Notes: generated from the sequence alone by a model not told the origin. Counted from the first letter of the stretch, positions 8,005 through 15,985 are shown. The stretch: DNA of 64,000 bases from Microbispora oryzae (GCF_017896165.1 NZ_JAFCNB010000005.1:310001-374000), one strand, 5' to 3'. Program-made: numbers and translations.

Positions 8005-9483
8005 ATGACAGTGACTCTGGAAAAGAGCGTCAGAGACTTCGTCTCGGCCCCGCACCAGCTCTTCATCGACGGCGACCGGGTGGACTCCGTCTTGGGCAGG
8101 ACCTTCGCGACACCCGACCCGGCCACGGGAGAGACCCTCGCGTGGGTGGCGGAGGCCGGCACCGAAGACGTCGACCTGGCGGTACGCGCGGCCCGCCGGG
8201 CCTTCACCGGACCGTGGTCGCGGATGACCCCCGCGCAGCGAGGGCACGTGATCTGGCGGATCGGCGATCTGATCCTGGAACACGCCGAGCGGCTGGCCCA
8301 GCTGGAGACCCTCGACAACGGCAAGGCTCTTGCGGTGGCCCGCGCCGCCGACATTCCGGCGGCCGCTGCGCTGTTCCACTACATGGCGGGCTGGGCCACC
8401 AAGATCGAGGGAAGCACGATTCCACTCTCCGTGCCGGGCGCCGGATTCCACGCGTACACCCTGCGGGAGCCCGTGGGCGTGGTCGGGCAGATCATCCCGT
8501 GGAACTTCCCGCTGCTCATGGCCGCCTGGAAGGTCGCGCCCGCCCTGGCGACCGGGAACGTCGTGGTCCTCAAGCCCGCGGAGCAGACCCCGCTGTCGGC
8601 GCTGTACCTGGCGGAGCTGATCGCCGAGGCGGGGGCGCCCGACGGCGTGGTCAACGTCATTCCCGGGTACGGCGAGATCGCCGGCGCCGCCCTCGCCGCA
8701 CACGAGGACGTGGACAAGGTCGCGTTCACCGGCTCCACCGAGGTCGGCAAGATGATCGTCCAGGCCGCCGCGGGCAACCTGAAGAAGCTCACGCTTGAGC
8801 TCGGCGGCAAGAGCCCGAACGTGGTCTTCGACGACGCCGATCTCACCGTCGCCATCCCGGCCGCCGCGAGCGCGATCTTCTTCAACCACGGCCAGTGCTG
8901 CTCGGCCGGCTCCCGCCTGTATGTCCAGGAGAGCCGGTTCGACGAGGTGGTCGACGGGGTCGCCGACATCGCCCGCCATATCAGGGTCGGTCCAGGTATG
9001 GAGCCCGGCACGGAGATGGGCCCGCTCATCTCGGACGAGCAGCTGCGCCGCGTGACCGGCTACCTCGAGTCCGGCCGCGCGGAGGGCGCGGAGACCAGAG
9101 CGGGGGGCCGGCGGTGCGGCGACCGCGGTTACTTCCTGGAGCCCACCGTGCTCACCGGGACCCGTCGGGACATGAAGGTCGTCCGTGAGGAGATCTTCGG
9201 CCCGGTGCTCGTGGCGTCACCGTTCTCGGAGCTGGACGAGATCGCCGCCGAGGCCAACGACACGCCGTACGGGCTCGCCGCCGGCGTCTGGACCCGTGAC
9301 CTGGCCAAGGCGCAGGCCCTCGCGGGGAAGATCCGCGCGGGCACGGTGTGGATCAACTGCTACAACGTCTTCGATCCGGCCCTGCCGTTCGGCGGCTACA
9401 AGCAGTCCGGCTGGGGCCGGGAGATGGGCCACGCGGTGCTGGATGCGTACACCGAGGTGAAGTCGGTCTGCGTCCAGCTGTAG
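8005..9483 (+). CDS. Aldehyde dehydrogenase (NAD(P)+)
   Basis: Oxidises an aldehyde to the acid. The 492-residue protein has the full ALDH superfamily length: PWNFPLLMAAWKVAPALATGN in the Rossmann domain, the FTGSTEVGK cofactor loop, the general base Glu in ELGGKSPNVV, the catalytic cysteine in FFNHGQCCSAGSRLY, EEIFGPV and the C-terminal PFGGYKQSGWGREMG. The two adjacent cysteines at the active site resemble betaine-aldehyde and phenylacetaldehyde-type enzymes, but the substrate cannot be fixed. Start ATG 8005 follows GGAAGGGA; the frame is open upstream without similarity. Possible control by the GAF regulator at 2665 is inference only. Confidence 0.95.
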   Translation: MTVTLEKSVRDFVSAPHQLFIDGDRVDSVLGRTFATPDPATGETLAWVAEAGTEDVDLAVRAARRAFTGPWSRMTPAQRGHVIWRIGDLILEHAERLAQLETLDNGKALAVARAADIPAAAALFHYMAGWATKIEGSTIPLSVPGAGFHAYTLREPVGVVGQIIPWNFPLLMAAWKVAPALATGNVVVLKPAEQTPLSALYLAELIAEAGAPDGVVNVIPGYGEIAGAALAAHEDVDKVAFTGSTEVGKMIVQAAAGNLKKLTLELGGKSPNVVFDDADLTVAIPAAASAIFFNHGQCCSAGSRLYVQESRFDEVVDGVADIARHIRVGPGMEPGTEMGPLISDEQLRRVTGYLESGRAEGAETRAGGRRCGDRGYFLEPTVLTGTRRDMKVVREEIFGPVLVASPFSELDEIAAEANDTPYGLAAGVWTRDLAKAQALAGKIRAGTVWINCYNVFDPALPFGGYKQSGWGREMGHAVLDAYTEVKSVCVQL

Positions 9484-9509
9484 TGATCCACTCCCGGCGG
9501 CAGCCGGGG

Positions 9510-9540
9510 CCGGGCGGGGGGGCCTGATCCCCGCGCCCGG
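9510..9540. terminator. GC-rich hairpin between convergent genes
   Basis: CCGGGC-G-GGGG pairs with CCCC-GC-GCCCGG across an 8-base loop, allowing one bulge. It lies between the stop of the aldehyde dehydrogenase (plus) and the stop of the hemerythrin gene (minus), so it probably terminates both transcripts. Confidence 0.65.
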
Positions 9541-9554
9541 TCGCGTGGCGGTCG

Positions 9555-10241
9555 TCAGAGCTCGGTGCTCCGCGGCGGCGTGGCCGTGCCGTGCAGAAGC
9601 GTGGAGTACGTCGCGAAGGCCTGCGGGGCGGCCTCCCGGATGATGGCGGCGACCTCCGGCGGCATGTTGCCGAAGACGCCTTCGATGACATCGGGGTCGG
9701 CTTCGTACATCGCGAGGCCGAGCGCGAGCGACAGCATCTCCGGGTCGAGATCGGCGGACATCTGCTGGATGGCCTGGTTCCACTCCGCCGCGGTGATATG
9801 CCTCTCCATCAGCGGCACGATCTTCTCCTCCTCCGCCGCCAGATGCTCGTGCAGCAGCGGAAGCAGCCGTTCGAGAGCATCCGCCACGGTGTTGCCCGCG
9901 TCCGCCGCGAAACCCCCGTTCCACGCCTCCAGCGCGCCGTCGACCTCGCTGATCGCCTTGTCGATCTGTTCGTGATGGCTCTCCATCAGATGGACGGTCG
10001 GCGCGATCTCCGCCGGCGCCCGCTCCAACAGCACCGGCCAGACGTACTTGTCCTCGGTCCCGTGGTGCTCGTGGAGGATGGCCGCCATCGTCCTTGCGTG
10101 GCCGTAGACGACGTCCCCCCGCTCGGTGGCCCCGTCCGCGACGCCCCGCACCAGCCCGGGCAGCAGCCCGAACTCGCGCCGCAGCATGCGGTGCACCATG
10201 TCCATCTCGCGGCCGTCGAAGTACGACTCCGTGGTTGCCAC
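9555..10241 (-). CDS. Hemerythrin HHE domain protein
   Basis: A 228-residue all-helical protein with the metal-ligand pattern of cation-binding hemerythrin domains: HARTMAAILHEHHGTEDKYVWP, HLMESHHEQIDKAI and LLHEHLAAEEEKIVPLM supply the histidines and glutamates for a di-iron centre within residues about 35-150. The C-terminal 70 residues (DPEMLSLALGLAMYEADPDV onward) form an extra helical region seen in actinobacterial members. Roles proposed for the family include oxygen, iron or nitric-oxide handling; the exact role is unknown. The start is uncertain: I favour GTG 10239-10241 because GGGGGA lies 5 bases upstream, but an in-frame GTG 18 bases earlier is possible. Confidence 0.88.
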   Translation of the reverse strand: MATTESYFDGREMDMVHRMLRREFGLLPGLVRGVADGATERGDVVYGHARTMAAILHEHHGTEDKYVWPVLLERAPAEIAPTVHLMESHHEQIDKAISEVDGALEAWNGGFAADAGNTVADALERLLPLLHEHLAAEEEKIVPLMERHITAAEWNQAIQQMSADLDPEMLSLALGLAMYEADPDVIEGVFGNMPPEVAAIIREAAPQAFATYSTLLHGTATPPRSTEL

Positions 10242-10533
10242 TTCTGTCCCCCATGTCACGAAAAGTACAAAGCACCCAGAAGGTAACAGGCATTCATTAA
10301 TGGCAAGTAAACCGACACAGTCCTCTCTCATGCCTGATCGGCGATGCGCGCGGACCCTCGTCGGGTGACCTCGGCCTGGCACCTCGCCACCGGTCCGCCT
10401 CTATCAGGCAAATTTGGACGAATGTCGGAGACATCCAGCTATCGGACAGGAATGATCGTCCGCCTCCTGGGCAGGGGAGCGGGGCGATAGCATCGGCCGC
10501 GCAATGAGCGCCCCACGCACCGGGAGCGTCGCA

Positions 10534-11400
10534 ATGGATTTCGATGATCGAGCTGATCTCGACGCCTCTCAGGTGGAGGACGTCGGCGGGGGCGGTGGCG
10601 GCTTCCGCGGCGGCGGTCTCGCGATCGGCGGCGGAGCCGTCGGCATCATCGCTCTCGTCCTGGCACTCATCTTCGGCGTCAACCCCGGCGACATCCTGGG
10701 GAGCGGCGGCGACCAGCCGACGAGCGTCCAGCCCGGCTCCAACCTGAGCAAGGAGTGCAGGACCGGCGCCGACGCCGACAAGTCGGAGAAGTGCCGGGTC
10801 GTCGGCATCGTCAACAGCGTCCAGAAGTTCTGGGACGGCCAGATCCAGGGCTACACCCCCGCCAAGACCACCCTGTTCTCGGGCGCCGTCCAGACCGGCT
10901 GCGGCGCCGCGGACACCTCGGTCGGGCCGTTCTACTGTCCCGCCGACAAGCACGTCTACCTCGACCTGACCTTCTTCGACGAGCTCCGGTCCAGGTTCGG
11001 GGCCGAGGGCGGGCCATTCGCCGAGGCGTACGTCATCGCGCACGAGTACGGCCACCACGCGCAGGACCTGCTGGGCACGATGGACCGGGTCGGGCAGCAG
11101 CAGGGCGCCCAGAGCGGTTCGGTGCGGCTGGAACTGCAGGCCGACTGCTACGCGGGGCTGTGGGCCAGGCACGGGTTGGAGACCGGCTACTTCACCAAGC
11201 CGTTCTCCGAGGCCGACATCAGGCAGGCGCTCGACGCCGCCGCGGCCGTCGGCGACGATCACATCCAGGAGCAGGCGCAGGGGCGGGCCAACCCGGACAC
11301 CTACACCCACGGCACCTCCGCGCAGCGGGTGAAGTGGTTCGGCGCGGGTTACAAGTCGGGCGACATCTCCTCCTGCGACACCTTCTCGGGGAGAGTGTGA
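10534..11400 (+). CDS. YpfJ-family neutral zinc metallopeptidase, membrane-anchored
   Basis: A 288-residue predicted protease with a type II membrane topology. After an acidic N terminus containing the family signature [14 protein letters not shown] and a glycine run, one membrane helix spans about residues 35-52 ([16 protein letters not shown]). The catalytic domain is extracellular and carries the zincin motif HEYGHH at about residue 170, followed by the third ligand region [14 protein letters not shown]. Four conserved cysteines may form disulfides. Chosen start ATG 10534 matches the family N terminus; an in-frame ATG lies 30 bases upstream. Substrates of this family are unknown. Confidence 0.92.
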   Translation: MDFDDRADLDASQVEDVGGGGGGFRGGGLAIGGGAVGIIALVLALIFGVNPGDILGSGGDQPTSVQPGSNLSKECRTGADADKSEKCRVVGIVNSVQKFWDGQIQGYTPAKTTLFSGAVQTGCGAADTSVGPFYCPADKHVYLDLTFFDELRSRFGAEGGPFAEAYVIAHEYGHHAQDLLGTMDRVGQQQGAQSGSVRLELQADCYAGLWARHGLETGYFTKPFSEADIRQALDAAAAVGDDHIQEQAQGRANPDTYTHGTSAQRVKWFGAGYKSGDISSCDTFSGRV

Positions 11401-11460
11401 CGGGCGGACTTCCCGCCACTCTGGACACCAAACGATGGCATTGCACCTAAACTACGTACC

Positions 11461-11757
11461 GTGATCTTTAAAACGATCGGCGATGGACGTCCCTATCCCG
11501 AGCACAGCCTCTCTCACCGTGATTGGGCGGCGATCCCGCCCCGGCAGGTGCGGCTGGACACGCTGATCACCACGAAGGCCGTTCTGGACCTGCACTCGCT
11601 GCTCGCCAAGGACTCCACGTTCTACGGCGACCTGTTTCCCCACGTCGTGCAGTGGAACGGCGAGCTCTACCTGGAGGACGGCCTGCACCGGGCGCTGCGG
11701 GCCGCGCTCCATCAGCGCTCCGTGCTGCACGCCCGGGTCCTGGAACTGCAGGACTGA
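11461..11757 (+). CDS. Conserved small actinobacterial protein, ParB-nuclease-like
   Basis: A 98-residue protein conserved, as far as I recall, in many actinomycetes without known function. The central part (IPPRQVRLDTLITTKAVLDL) and the motif NGELYLEDGLHRALRAAL resemble the ParB/Srx fold, where a DG-HR element binds nucleotide; this is a weak structural guess. The GTG at 11461 is taken as start. There is no Shine-Dalgarno; instead a TAAACT -10-like hexamer at 11448-11453 ends 7 bases before the GTG, which suggests a leaderless mRNA. Some databases label similar proteins as VapB-like antitoxins, but no partner toxin gene is adjacent here. Confidence 0.82.
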   Translation: MIFKTIGDGRPYPEHSLSHRDWAAIPPRQVRLDTLITTKAVLDLHSLLAKDSTFYGDLFPHVVQWNGELYLEDGLHRALRAALHQRSVLHARVLELQD

Positions 11758-11933
11758 CGGCGCGGACGGACCCCCTCTCTGATCGCGAGCGCTCGAACTA
11801 CTCCGTACGTCTTATGACGCCTGGTCGGTACGACCGGTGCGGTAGCGGAAATGCCCGCCCTCGGCCGACGACGTGGGGCAGCGGCGCCGGGAGCATCGTT
11901 GGGCAACTGCTCCCTCCGCGAAGGCGGTCGCCC

Positions 11934-12545
11934 ATGCTGTTCATAGAACTGTCTGTGCCGAAAGGCGTCTTCGGCGAGGCCGAGCGCCGCGACCTGGCGG
12001 GCCGGCTGACGGGGCGACGGCTGCTGTCGAGCGCCCACGGTGCGCCCGACGCCGTCGATCCCGGGGTGATGGACCTGCTCGACTCGCTCAGCCACGTGGT
12101 GGTGCGAGAAGAGGAGATCTGGGTCACGGGAGGGGAGACGCCGGACGCCGCGCGGAACCCCTGGTACGTGGTCAACGTGACCGTCGGCATGTGGGGCAAG
12201 GAGATGAGTGACCACCTCATCACCCGCGTCAGCGCCGAACTGGCGGACTGGCAGGGCGATCCCGAGCCTCGCGTCCTGGTGAACGTCATCCCGGTCCCCG
12301 AGGGGGGCTACGGCGTGTATGGGCGGCCTCATCGCTCCCCCGACATGCTCCGGTTGATCGAGGAGGCCAAGACCGGTTCCGCGGCGCCGGCATCGGACGG
12401 CATGATCGTCGACCCCCTCTGCGGCGCCACGATTCCGCTCTCCGACGCCGTCATCCTGGAACGGGACGGGCAGACGTACGGATTCTGCTGCTCCCACTGC
12501 CGTGGCCACTTCGCGAAGCGGCTGAAGGACGCGAGCGTGTCCTGA
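11934..12545 (+). CDS. Tautomerase-like protein fused to a C-terminal YHS/TRASH-like metal ribbon
   Basis: A 203-residue protein. The first 150 residues look like a tandem tautomerase (4-oxalocrotonate tautomerase superfamily) fold, with FIELSVPKGVF at the N terminus and VLVNVIPVPEGGYGVYGRP near residue 125; the family's amino-terminal proline is replaced by Leu after Met (MLFIEL), so catalysis by Pro1 is doubtful. The C terminus carries DPLCGATIPLSDAV and YGFCCSHCRGHFAKRL, a YHS/TRASH-like treble-clef that usually binds metal such as copper. ATG 11934 is preceded by AAGG. I know of no characterised protein with this pairing; metal sensing or handling is inference. Confidence 0.8.
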   Translation: MLFIELSVPKGVFGEAERRDLAGRLTGRRLLSSAHGAPDAVDPGVMDLLDSLSHVVVREEEIWVTGGETPDAARNPWYVVNVTVGMWGKEMSDHLITRVSAELADWQGDPEPRVLVNVIPVPEGGYGVYGRPHRSPDMLRLIEEAKTGSAAPASDGMIVDPLCGATIPLSDAVILERDGQTYGFCCSHCRGHFAKRLKDASVS

Positions 12546-12571
12546 CGGTGTCCGGCATCCGGGCACGGTCG

Positions 12572-12820
12572 TCACCGGCCGACCCGGGAGGCCAGTTCGG
12601 TCTGTTCCGCGAGCAACTGCGCGAGCCGCTCCGGAGAGGCGGCGTCCACCGTCGCCCACAGCCCGGCCCTGACCTCCGCGGGGGTGATCCGCCGACGGCG
12701 CGATGCGTACCATCCGCCCGGCTCGCCGGACGGGCCCACCGCCCGCCACACACCCCAGCCGGGGAAGTCGCGCTCAAGCCGGCGGCGCTGCTCCAGGTCG
12801 TCGTAGCTCTCGATCCTCAT
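12572..12820 (-). CDS. Short hypothetical protein (82 aa) in the GntR patch
   Basis: An 82-residue soluble protein rich in Arg, Glu and Trp (DFPGWGVWRAVGPSGEPGGW), with a helical C terminus (AQLLAEQTELASRV). I do not recognise a family with a known function. Its ATG overlaps the stop of the upstream gene by one base (TGATG), so translation is coupled. Similar short genes are frequent beside GntR regulators in actinobacterial accessory regions. The motif GGWYASRRRRITPAEV may form a small basic beta-hairpin, perhaps nucleic-acid binding, but that is speculation. Confidence 0.72.
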   Translation of the reverse strand: MRIESYDDLEQRRRLERDFPGWGVWRAVGPSGEPGGWYASRRRRITPAEVRAGLWATVDAASPERLAQLLAEQTELASRVGR

Positions 12821-13227
12821 CAGGCGGCCTCTCTCACGGACTGCGCGCTGTACGGCTCACGCCGCCCGGGCGGCGGCGCGGGTGGCCGTCCGGCGGCCCG
12901 GACGGCGCGGACGGCGCGGGCGGCCGCGGCCTCGATCGGCAGCATGGGCGACATGGGCGGGCGGACGCACCGCGCGGGCTCCGGAACGGGGAACCTGCCG
13001 GTGAGACCGAGACGCCGCCGCACCTCGCCGCGCCGGCGCATCTGCACGGTGGTCGGCGGCTCGTACACGTGCCGCGGCCGCGAGGGCACACTGTCGGCCT
13101 CGTGCGCGTACGGCGGGTGGCCGCACCAGCGGCAGCCGAGCGGCAGGGGAGGCCGCGCGGTGTGGTGGCGGACGTAGGTGCGCCGAATGGTGCCGTCGGC
13201 CCATCGGACGTGGCTATGGTGGGTCAT
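12820..13227 (-). CDS. Hypothetical Cys/His-containing protein (135 aa) in the GntR patch
   Basis: A predicted 135-residue protein beginning MTHHSHVRWADGTIRRTYVR. A possible zinc-binding knot is formed by CRWCGHPPYAH near residue 30; the rest is basic and low in complexity, ending in an Ala/Arg/Pro-rich tail. No known family recognised. ATG 13225-13227 is chosen because GGAG lies 11 bases upstream and because longer starts (up to 13374) would run into the divergent promoter zone. It is coupled to the 82-residue gene by a one-base overlap and transcribed away from the GntR regulator, which probably controls it. Confidence 0.65.
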   Translation of the reverse strand: MTHHSHVRWADGTIRRTYVRHHTARPPLPLGCRWCGHPPYAHEADSVPSRPRHVYEPPTTVQMRRRGEVRRRLGLTGRFPVPEPARCVRPPMSPMLPIEAAAARAVRAVRAAGRPPAPPPGRREPYSAQSVREAA

Positions 13228-13410
13228 CGGGTCAGGAGCTCCATCCTGATCAAGGGTCCGGCCGGGCGCTGCTATCGCCTGCCGGACCCGACTCATGTGT
13301 GCGGGGGTGCCCCGTCGGGGCGCTTCGGGGATGGCCGTTGCGGGCACGGCCGGCATGACCATGGGGTTCTCCACCTCACTACCCTCCTCGGAGTGCGTAG
13401 ACTACTGGTA

Positions 13411-13437
13411 CGAGAGAAGTCAACTAGACGTCTCTCG
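13411..13437. promoter_or_regulatory. Inverted repeat, candidate GntR operator in the divergent promoter
   Basis: CGAGAGA (13411-13417) and TCTCTCG (13431-13437) flank AGTCAACTAGACG. The surrounding 90 bases also contain GTAGACTAC (13397-13405) and TTGTCTACT (13475-13483), related by eye to the spacer sequence. The position between divergent genes, one encoding a GntR repressor, makes an autoregulatory operator plausible. Not tested. Confidence 0.45.
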
Positions 13438-13474
13438 CCCAGGTAGCTTGTCTCACAGAGAGTCATCGGTCAAG

Positions 13475-14263
13475 TTGTCTACTCAGATCGGTCCCGAGTC
13501 GGAGACCACACCGGACCACAAATACCTACAGATCGCCGACGACCTCCGTCGGCGCATCTCCGGCGGAGAGCTGCGGCCCGGCGGCCGGATCCCCTCGCGC
13601 GCCGAGCTCACCCGGCGCCACGGCGTCGCCTCTGCCATCGTGTCCCGCGCCGTGTCCATCCTCGTGACCGAGGGCCTCGTCGAGTGCCGGCAGGGATCCG
13701 GCGCGTACGTGCTGCCGCCGAAGACACGGCTGCAGCTGTCCCGGGCGTGGTATCGGGAGGTGCGCGGCGGCAGCCCGTTCGCCGGCGACATGGAGGCCCA
13801 GGGCAAGGCGCCCGCGTGGCGGACGCATTCCCGCATGGTCCACGCGACCGCGGATGTCGCCCGGCGCCTCGCCATCGCCGAGGGCGACCCGGTCATGCGG
13901 ACGGTGTACGTCTACACCGCCGACGAGGCGCCGGTGCAGCGCGCCGTCTCCTATGAGCCGTACGCGCTGACCCAGGGCACACCGATCGCCCTCCCGGAGG
14001 ACGGCCCGCACGCCGGGCGAGGCGTCCGGGACCGCATGGCCGTGATCGGCGTGACCGTGACACACCGATCGGAGGCGGTGTCGGCACGCGGAGCGACGAT
14101 CGAGGAGGCCCGCGACCTGCGGATCTCCCTCGGCGTGATCGTCACCGTCCTACGCAGGACCTACTTCGCCGACGACCTGCCCGTGGAGACGGCCGACATT
14201 CTCGCGCCCGGCGACGCCGCCGAGTTCGTGTACGTCCTGCCGATGGACCAGGCGGGCCCGTGA
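13475..14263 (+). CDS. GntR-family transcriptional regulator (HutC/KorSA-like)
   Basis: A 262-residue repressor-type regulator. The N-terminal winged helix reads YLQIADDLRRRISGGELRPG, then IPSRAELTRRHGVASAIVSRAVSILVTEGLV and the wing QGSGAYVLP. The C-terminal domain (about residues 90-250) is of UTRA type, with AIAEGDPVMRTVYVYTADEAPVQRAVSYEP. The start is uncertain: no ATG or GTG sits near the domain, so I chose the TTG at 13475, with GAGAG upstream; a TTG at 13448 is the alternative. Longer ATG starts would extend into the divergent control region. KorSA-like members regulate integrative elements, but no integrase or transfer gene is present here. Confidence 0.85.
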   Translation: MSTQIGPESETTPDHKYLQIADDLRRRISGGELRPGGRIPSRAELTRRHGVASAIVSRAVSILVTEGLVECRQGSGAYVLPPKTRLQLSRAWYREVRGGSPFAGDMEAQGKAPAWRTHSRMVHATADVARRLAIAEGDPVMRTVYVYTADEAPVQRAVSYEPYALTQGTPIALPEDGPHAGRGVRDRMAVIGVTVTHRSEAVSARGATIEEARDLRISLGVIVTVLRRTYFADDLPVETADILAPGDAAEFVYVLPMDQAGP

Positions 14264-14293
14264 ACATCCGGAACCGAGGCCCGGACGCGAAGA

Positions 14294-14318
14294 AGCCCGT
14301 CCCCTGTGGGAACGGGCT
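14294..14318 (-). terminator. Terminator downstream of tRNA-Ser(CGA)
   Basis: On the minus strand AGCCCGT and ACGGGCT form a stem around an 11-base loop, extendable through CCC/GGG pairs, and are followed by TTCTTCG. It lies 26 bases past the tRNA 3' end and also after the GntR stop, so it may end both transcripts. Confidence 0.75.
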
Positions 14319-14343
14319 CCGGCGTCGCTGCTGATCAGCGTGG

Positions 14344-14428
14344 CGGTGGAGGTGGGATTTGAACCCACGGTAGGTTGCCCTACACACGCTTTCGAGGCGT
14401 GCGCCCTCGGCCACTAGGCGACTCCACC
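14344..14428 (-). tRNA. tRNA-Ser (anticodon CGA)
   Basis: A complete class II tRNA on the minus strand. The acceptor GGTGGAG pairs with CTCCACC, discriminator G, CCA not encoded. The anticodon stem CACGC/GCGTG holds CTCGAAA (anticodon CGA), a long variable arm (GTAGGGCAACCTAC) follows, and the T loop reads GTTCAAATC. Length 85 nt. The GntR accessory patch lies directly off its 3' end, the side where tRNA-integrating elements insert. Confidence 0.97.
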
Positions 14429-14484
14429 GCGCAGCAGCTTACCGGACGCCGGAGGGTGCCCGCGCATCCGTTTCCCAACCGGGA

Positions 14485-14994
14485 TCATCCCCCGCGGGCA
14501 TCACGGCGGGCGTCACGGCGGGCGTCACGGCGGCGGCCCTCGAAGAACTCGGTCAGCACGGCGGCGCACTCCCCCGCGAGGATTCCCATGACGACCTCGG
14601 GCCGATGGTTGAGCCGTCGGTCCCTGACCACGTCCCACAGCGAGCCCACGGCCCCGGCCTTCTCGTCCACGGCGCCGTACACGAGCCGGTCGACCCGGGC
14701 GAGGACCGCGGCGCCCGCGCACATCGTGCAGGGCTCCAACGTGACCACGAGGGTGCATCCGGACAGGCGGCGGTCGCCCAGGACGCGCGCGGCGGCGCGC
14801 AGTGCGAGGACCTCGGCGTGCGCGGTCGGGTCGCCCGTCGTCTCCCGCTCGTTGCCCGCGGCGGCCACGACGGCGCCGTCGGGGCCCAGCACGACCGCGC
14901 CGATCGGCACCTCTCCCCGCTCGGCCGCGCGGCCGGCCTCCGCCAGCGCGAGCCGCATCGCGTCGTCGTAGCAGCCGGGCGCGGGACCGGTCAC
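14485..14994 (-). CDS. tadA: tRNA adenosine(34) deaminase TadA
   Basis: Deaminates A34 to inosine in tRNA-Arg(ACG), allowing it to read CGU, CGC and CGA codons. The 169-residue protein has the cytidine/adenosine deaminase zinc site: HAE at about residue 59 (DPTAHAEVLALRAAA) and PCTMCAGA at about 89. RVDRLVYGAVDEKAGAVGSL is characteristic of TadA rather than guanine deaminase. ATG 14992-14994 overlaps the stop of the TadA-associated gene by four bases (ATGA). The C terminus is extended by an Arg/Asp-rich tail (RRDARRDARRDARGG) encoded by a 12-bp tandem repeat. Confidence 0.95.
   Translation of the reverse strand: MTGPAPGCYDDAMRLALAEAGRAAERGEVPIGAVVLGPDGAVVAAAGNERETTGDPTAHAEVLALRAAARVLGDRRLSGCTLVVTLEPCTMCAGAAVLARVDRLVYGAVDEKAGAVGSLWDVVRDRRLNHRPEVVMGILAGECAAVLTEFFEGRRRDARRDARRDARGG
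14496..14531. repeat. Three 12-bp tandem repeats inside the tadA 3' end
   Basis: The unit GGGC(A/G)TCACGGC occurs three times back to back at 14496-14507, 14508-14519 and 14520-14531; the first copy differs by one base. In frame it adds the repeated tetrapeptide-like RRDA pattern to the TadA C terminus, after the catalytic fold. Confidence 0.9.
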
Positions 14995-15473
14995 CGCACC
15001 CGGTCGAGCTCGTCGGCGAAGCCGAGCCGCTCGGCGATCAGGGACAGCATGTCGGCGGGCAGCACGCCCTCCTCCATGCTGAGCTCAAGCAACTCGGCGG
15101 CGCCCACGGAGAAGTCGGCGAGCAGGTCGAGATCGCCCACGGGACGGATGCCGAGATCGGGTGTCTCCGTGTCCGTGGCCACCCCGGCGAGCTCGGCGAG
15201 GATCTCCCCGAGCGGGTCGCCCCGCACGGCGTGGGCGTCGGAGATGAACACCCGCGGATCGAGGTCGTCCTGGTAGCGGATGATGGCGAACCACTCGTCC
15301 TCGACCTCGACGCACAGCAGGGCGAGCTCGTCGCCGTTCAGGCCGAGCGCCTCCTGGACGGCGTCACCCAGATCGTCGGCGATCTCGGCCTCACCGAGAT
15401 CGACCTCGGCGCCGGCCCACCCCGCGCCGGTCCTGGCGAATGCGGCAGAGAAGAGGTTGGATCTGGAGGGCAT
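14991..15473 (-). CDS. tRNA adenosine deaminase-associated protein, copy B
   Basis: A 160-residue acidic protein of the TadA-associated family found next to tadA in actinomycetes; biochemical role unknown. N-terminal half is alpha/beta (DELALLCVEVEDEWFAIIRYQDDLDPRVF), C-terminal half is an Asp/Leu/Glu-rich helical region (LLADFSVGAAELLELSMEEGVLPADMLSLIAERLGF). It overlaps tadA by ATGA, so the two are translationally coupled. A second homologue is encoded 23 bases upstream and shares the C-terminal pattern ending in IA-RLGF. Confidence 0.88.
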   Translation of the reverse strand: MPSRSNLFSAAFARTGAGWAGAEVDLGEAEIADDLGDAVQEALGLNGDELALLCVEVEDEWFAIIRYQDDLDPRVFISDAHAVRGDPLGEILAELAGVATDTETPDLGIRPVGDLDLLADFSVGAAELLELSMEEGVLPADMLSLIAERLGFADELDRVR

Positions 15474-15496
15474 TGCCGTCTCCCCGGGGAGATGAT

Positions 15497-15985
15497 TCAG
15501 CCGAGGACGGCGTCCACGGCGCGCTCGAAGGGCTGGGAGAAGCCCAGCCGCGCGGCGATGCTGGACAGCACCTCGTCGGGCAGCAGGTCGAGGTCGCCCG
15601 ACAGGGCGCCCAGCTCCATCTCGTCGAGCCCGAGATCGGCGAAGATGGACAGATCACCCGCGGGGAGCACGCTGTCGAGCTCCTCCTCCTCGGGCACCGG
15701 GACGTCGAGATATTCGAGGACATCCTGCGCGAGCGGCCAGTCCCACGCAGCGGTGATGTCGGACAGGAACACGCTCACGCGCTCGCCGAAGACCCGTAAC
15801 GCCACGAAGAAGTCATCCCCCACGGCCACCATGCCAATCGTGGTGCCCATGCTCGGCGTCTGCCGCAGTGCGTGGATCAGCCCGCGCAGGTCTGACGTGA
15901 GCGCCACGGGGAGCATCTCCGCCTCCCAGCGGTCCTCCTCGCGGTAGACCACGATGGCGAAGTCAAGCGCGTCTAGGTCGGTCAT
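15497..15985 (-). CDS. tRNA adenosine deaminase-associated protein, copy A
   Basis: A 162-residue paralogue of the following gene. It begins [20 protein letters not shown], the more typical N terminus of this family, and includes [20 protein letters not shown], a segment matching the VEVEDEWFAIIRY strand pair of copy B, then a C-terminal region with [22 protein letters not shown] 15983-15985 has GGGGAAG three bases upstream. The frame is open far upstream but that part is antisense to upp. First gene of the tadA operon and divergent from upp. Confidence 0.88.
   Translation of the reverse strand: MTDLDALDFAIVVYREEDRWEAEMLPVALTSDLRGLIHALRQTPSMGTTIGMVAVGDDFFVALRVFGERVSVFLSDITAAWDWPLAQDVLEYLDVPVPEEEELDSVLPAGDLSIFADLGLDEMELGALSGDLDLLPDEVLSSIAARLGFSQPFERAVDAVLG

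Noticed and set aside
10297-11310. Minus-strand frame opposite the zinc metallopeptidase
   Set aside because: Antisense shadow; only the plus strand shows HEYGHH and a membrane helix.
11461-11757. VapB antitoxin label for the small protein
   Set aside because: No toxin gene is adjacent and the sequence looks more like a ParB/Srx-type fold.
13295-13474. ATG start upstream for the GntR regulator
   Set aside because: It would add 60 residues with no similarity and run through the divergent control region.
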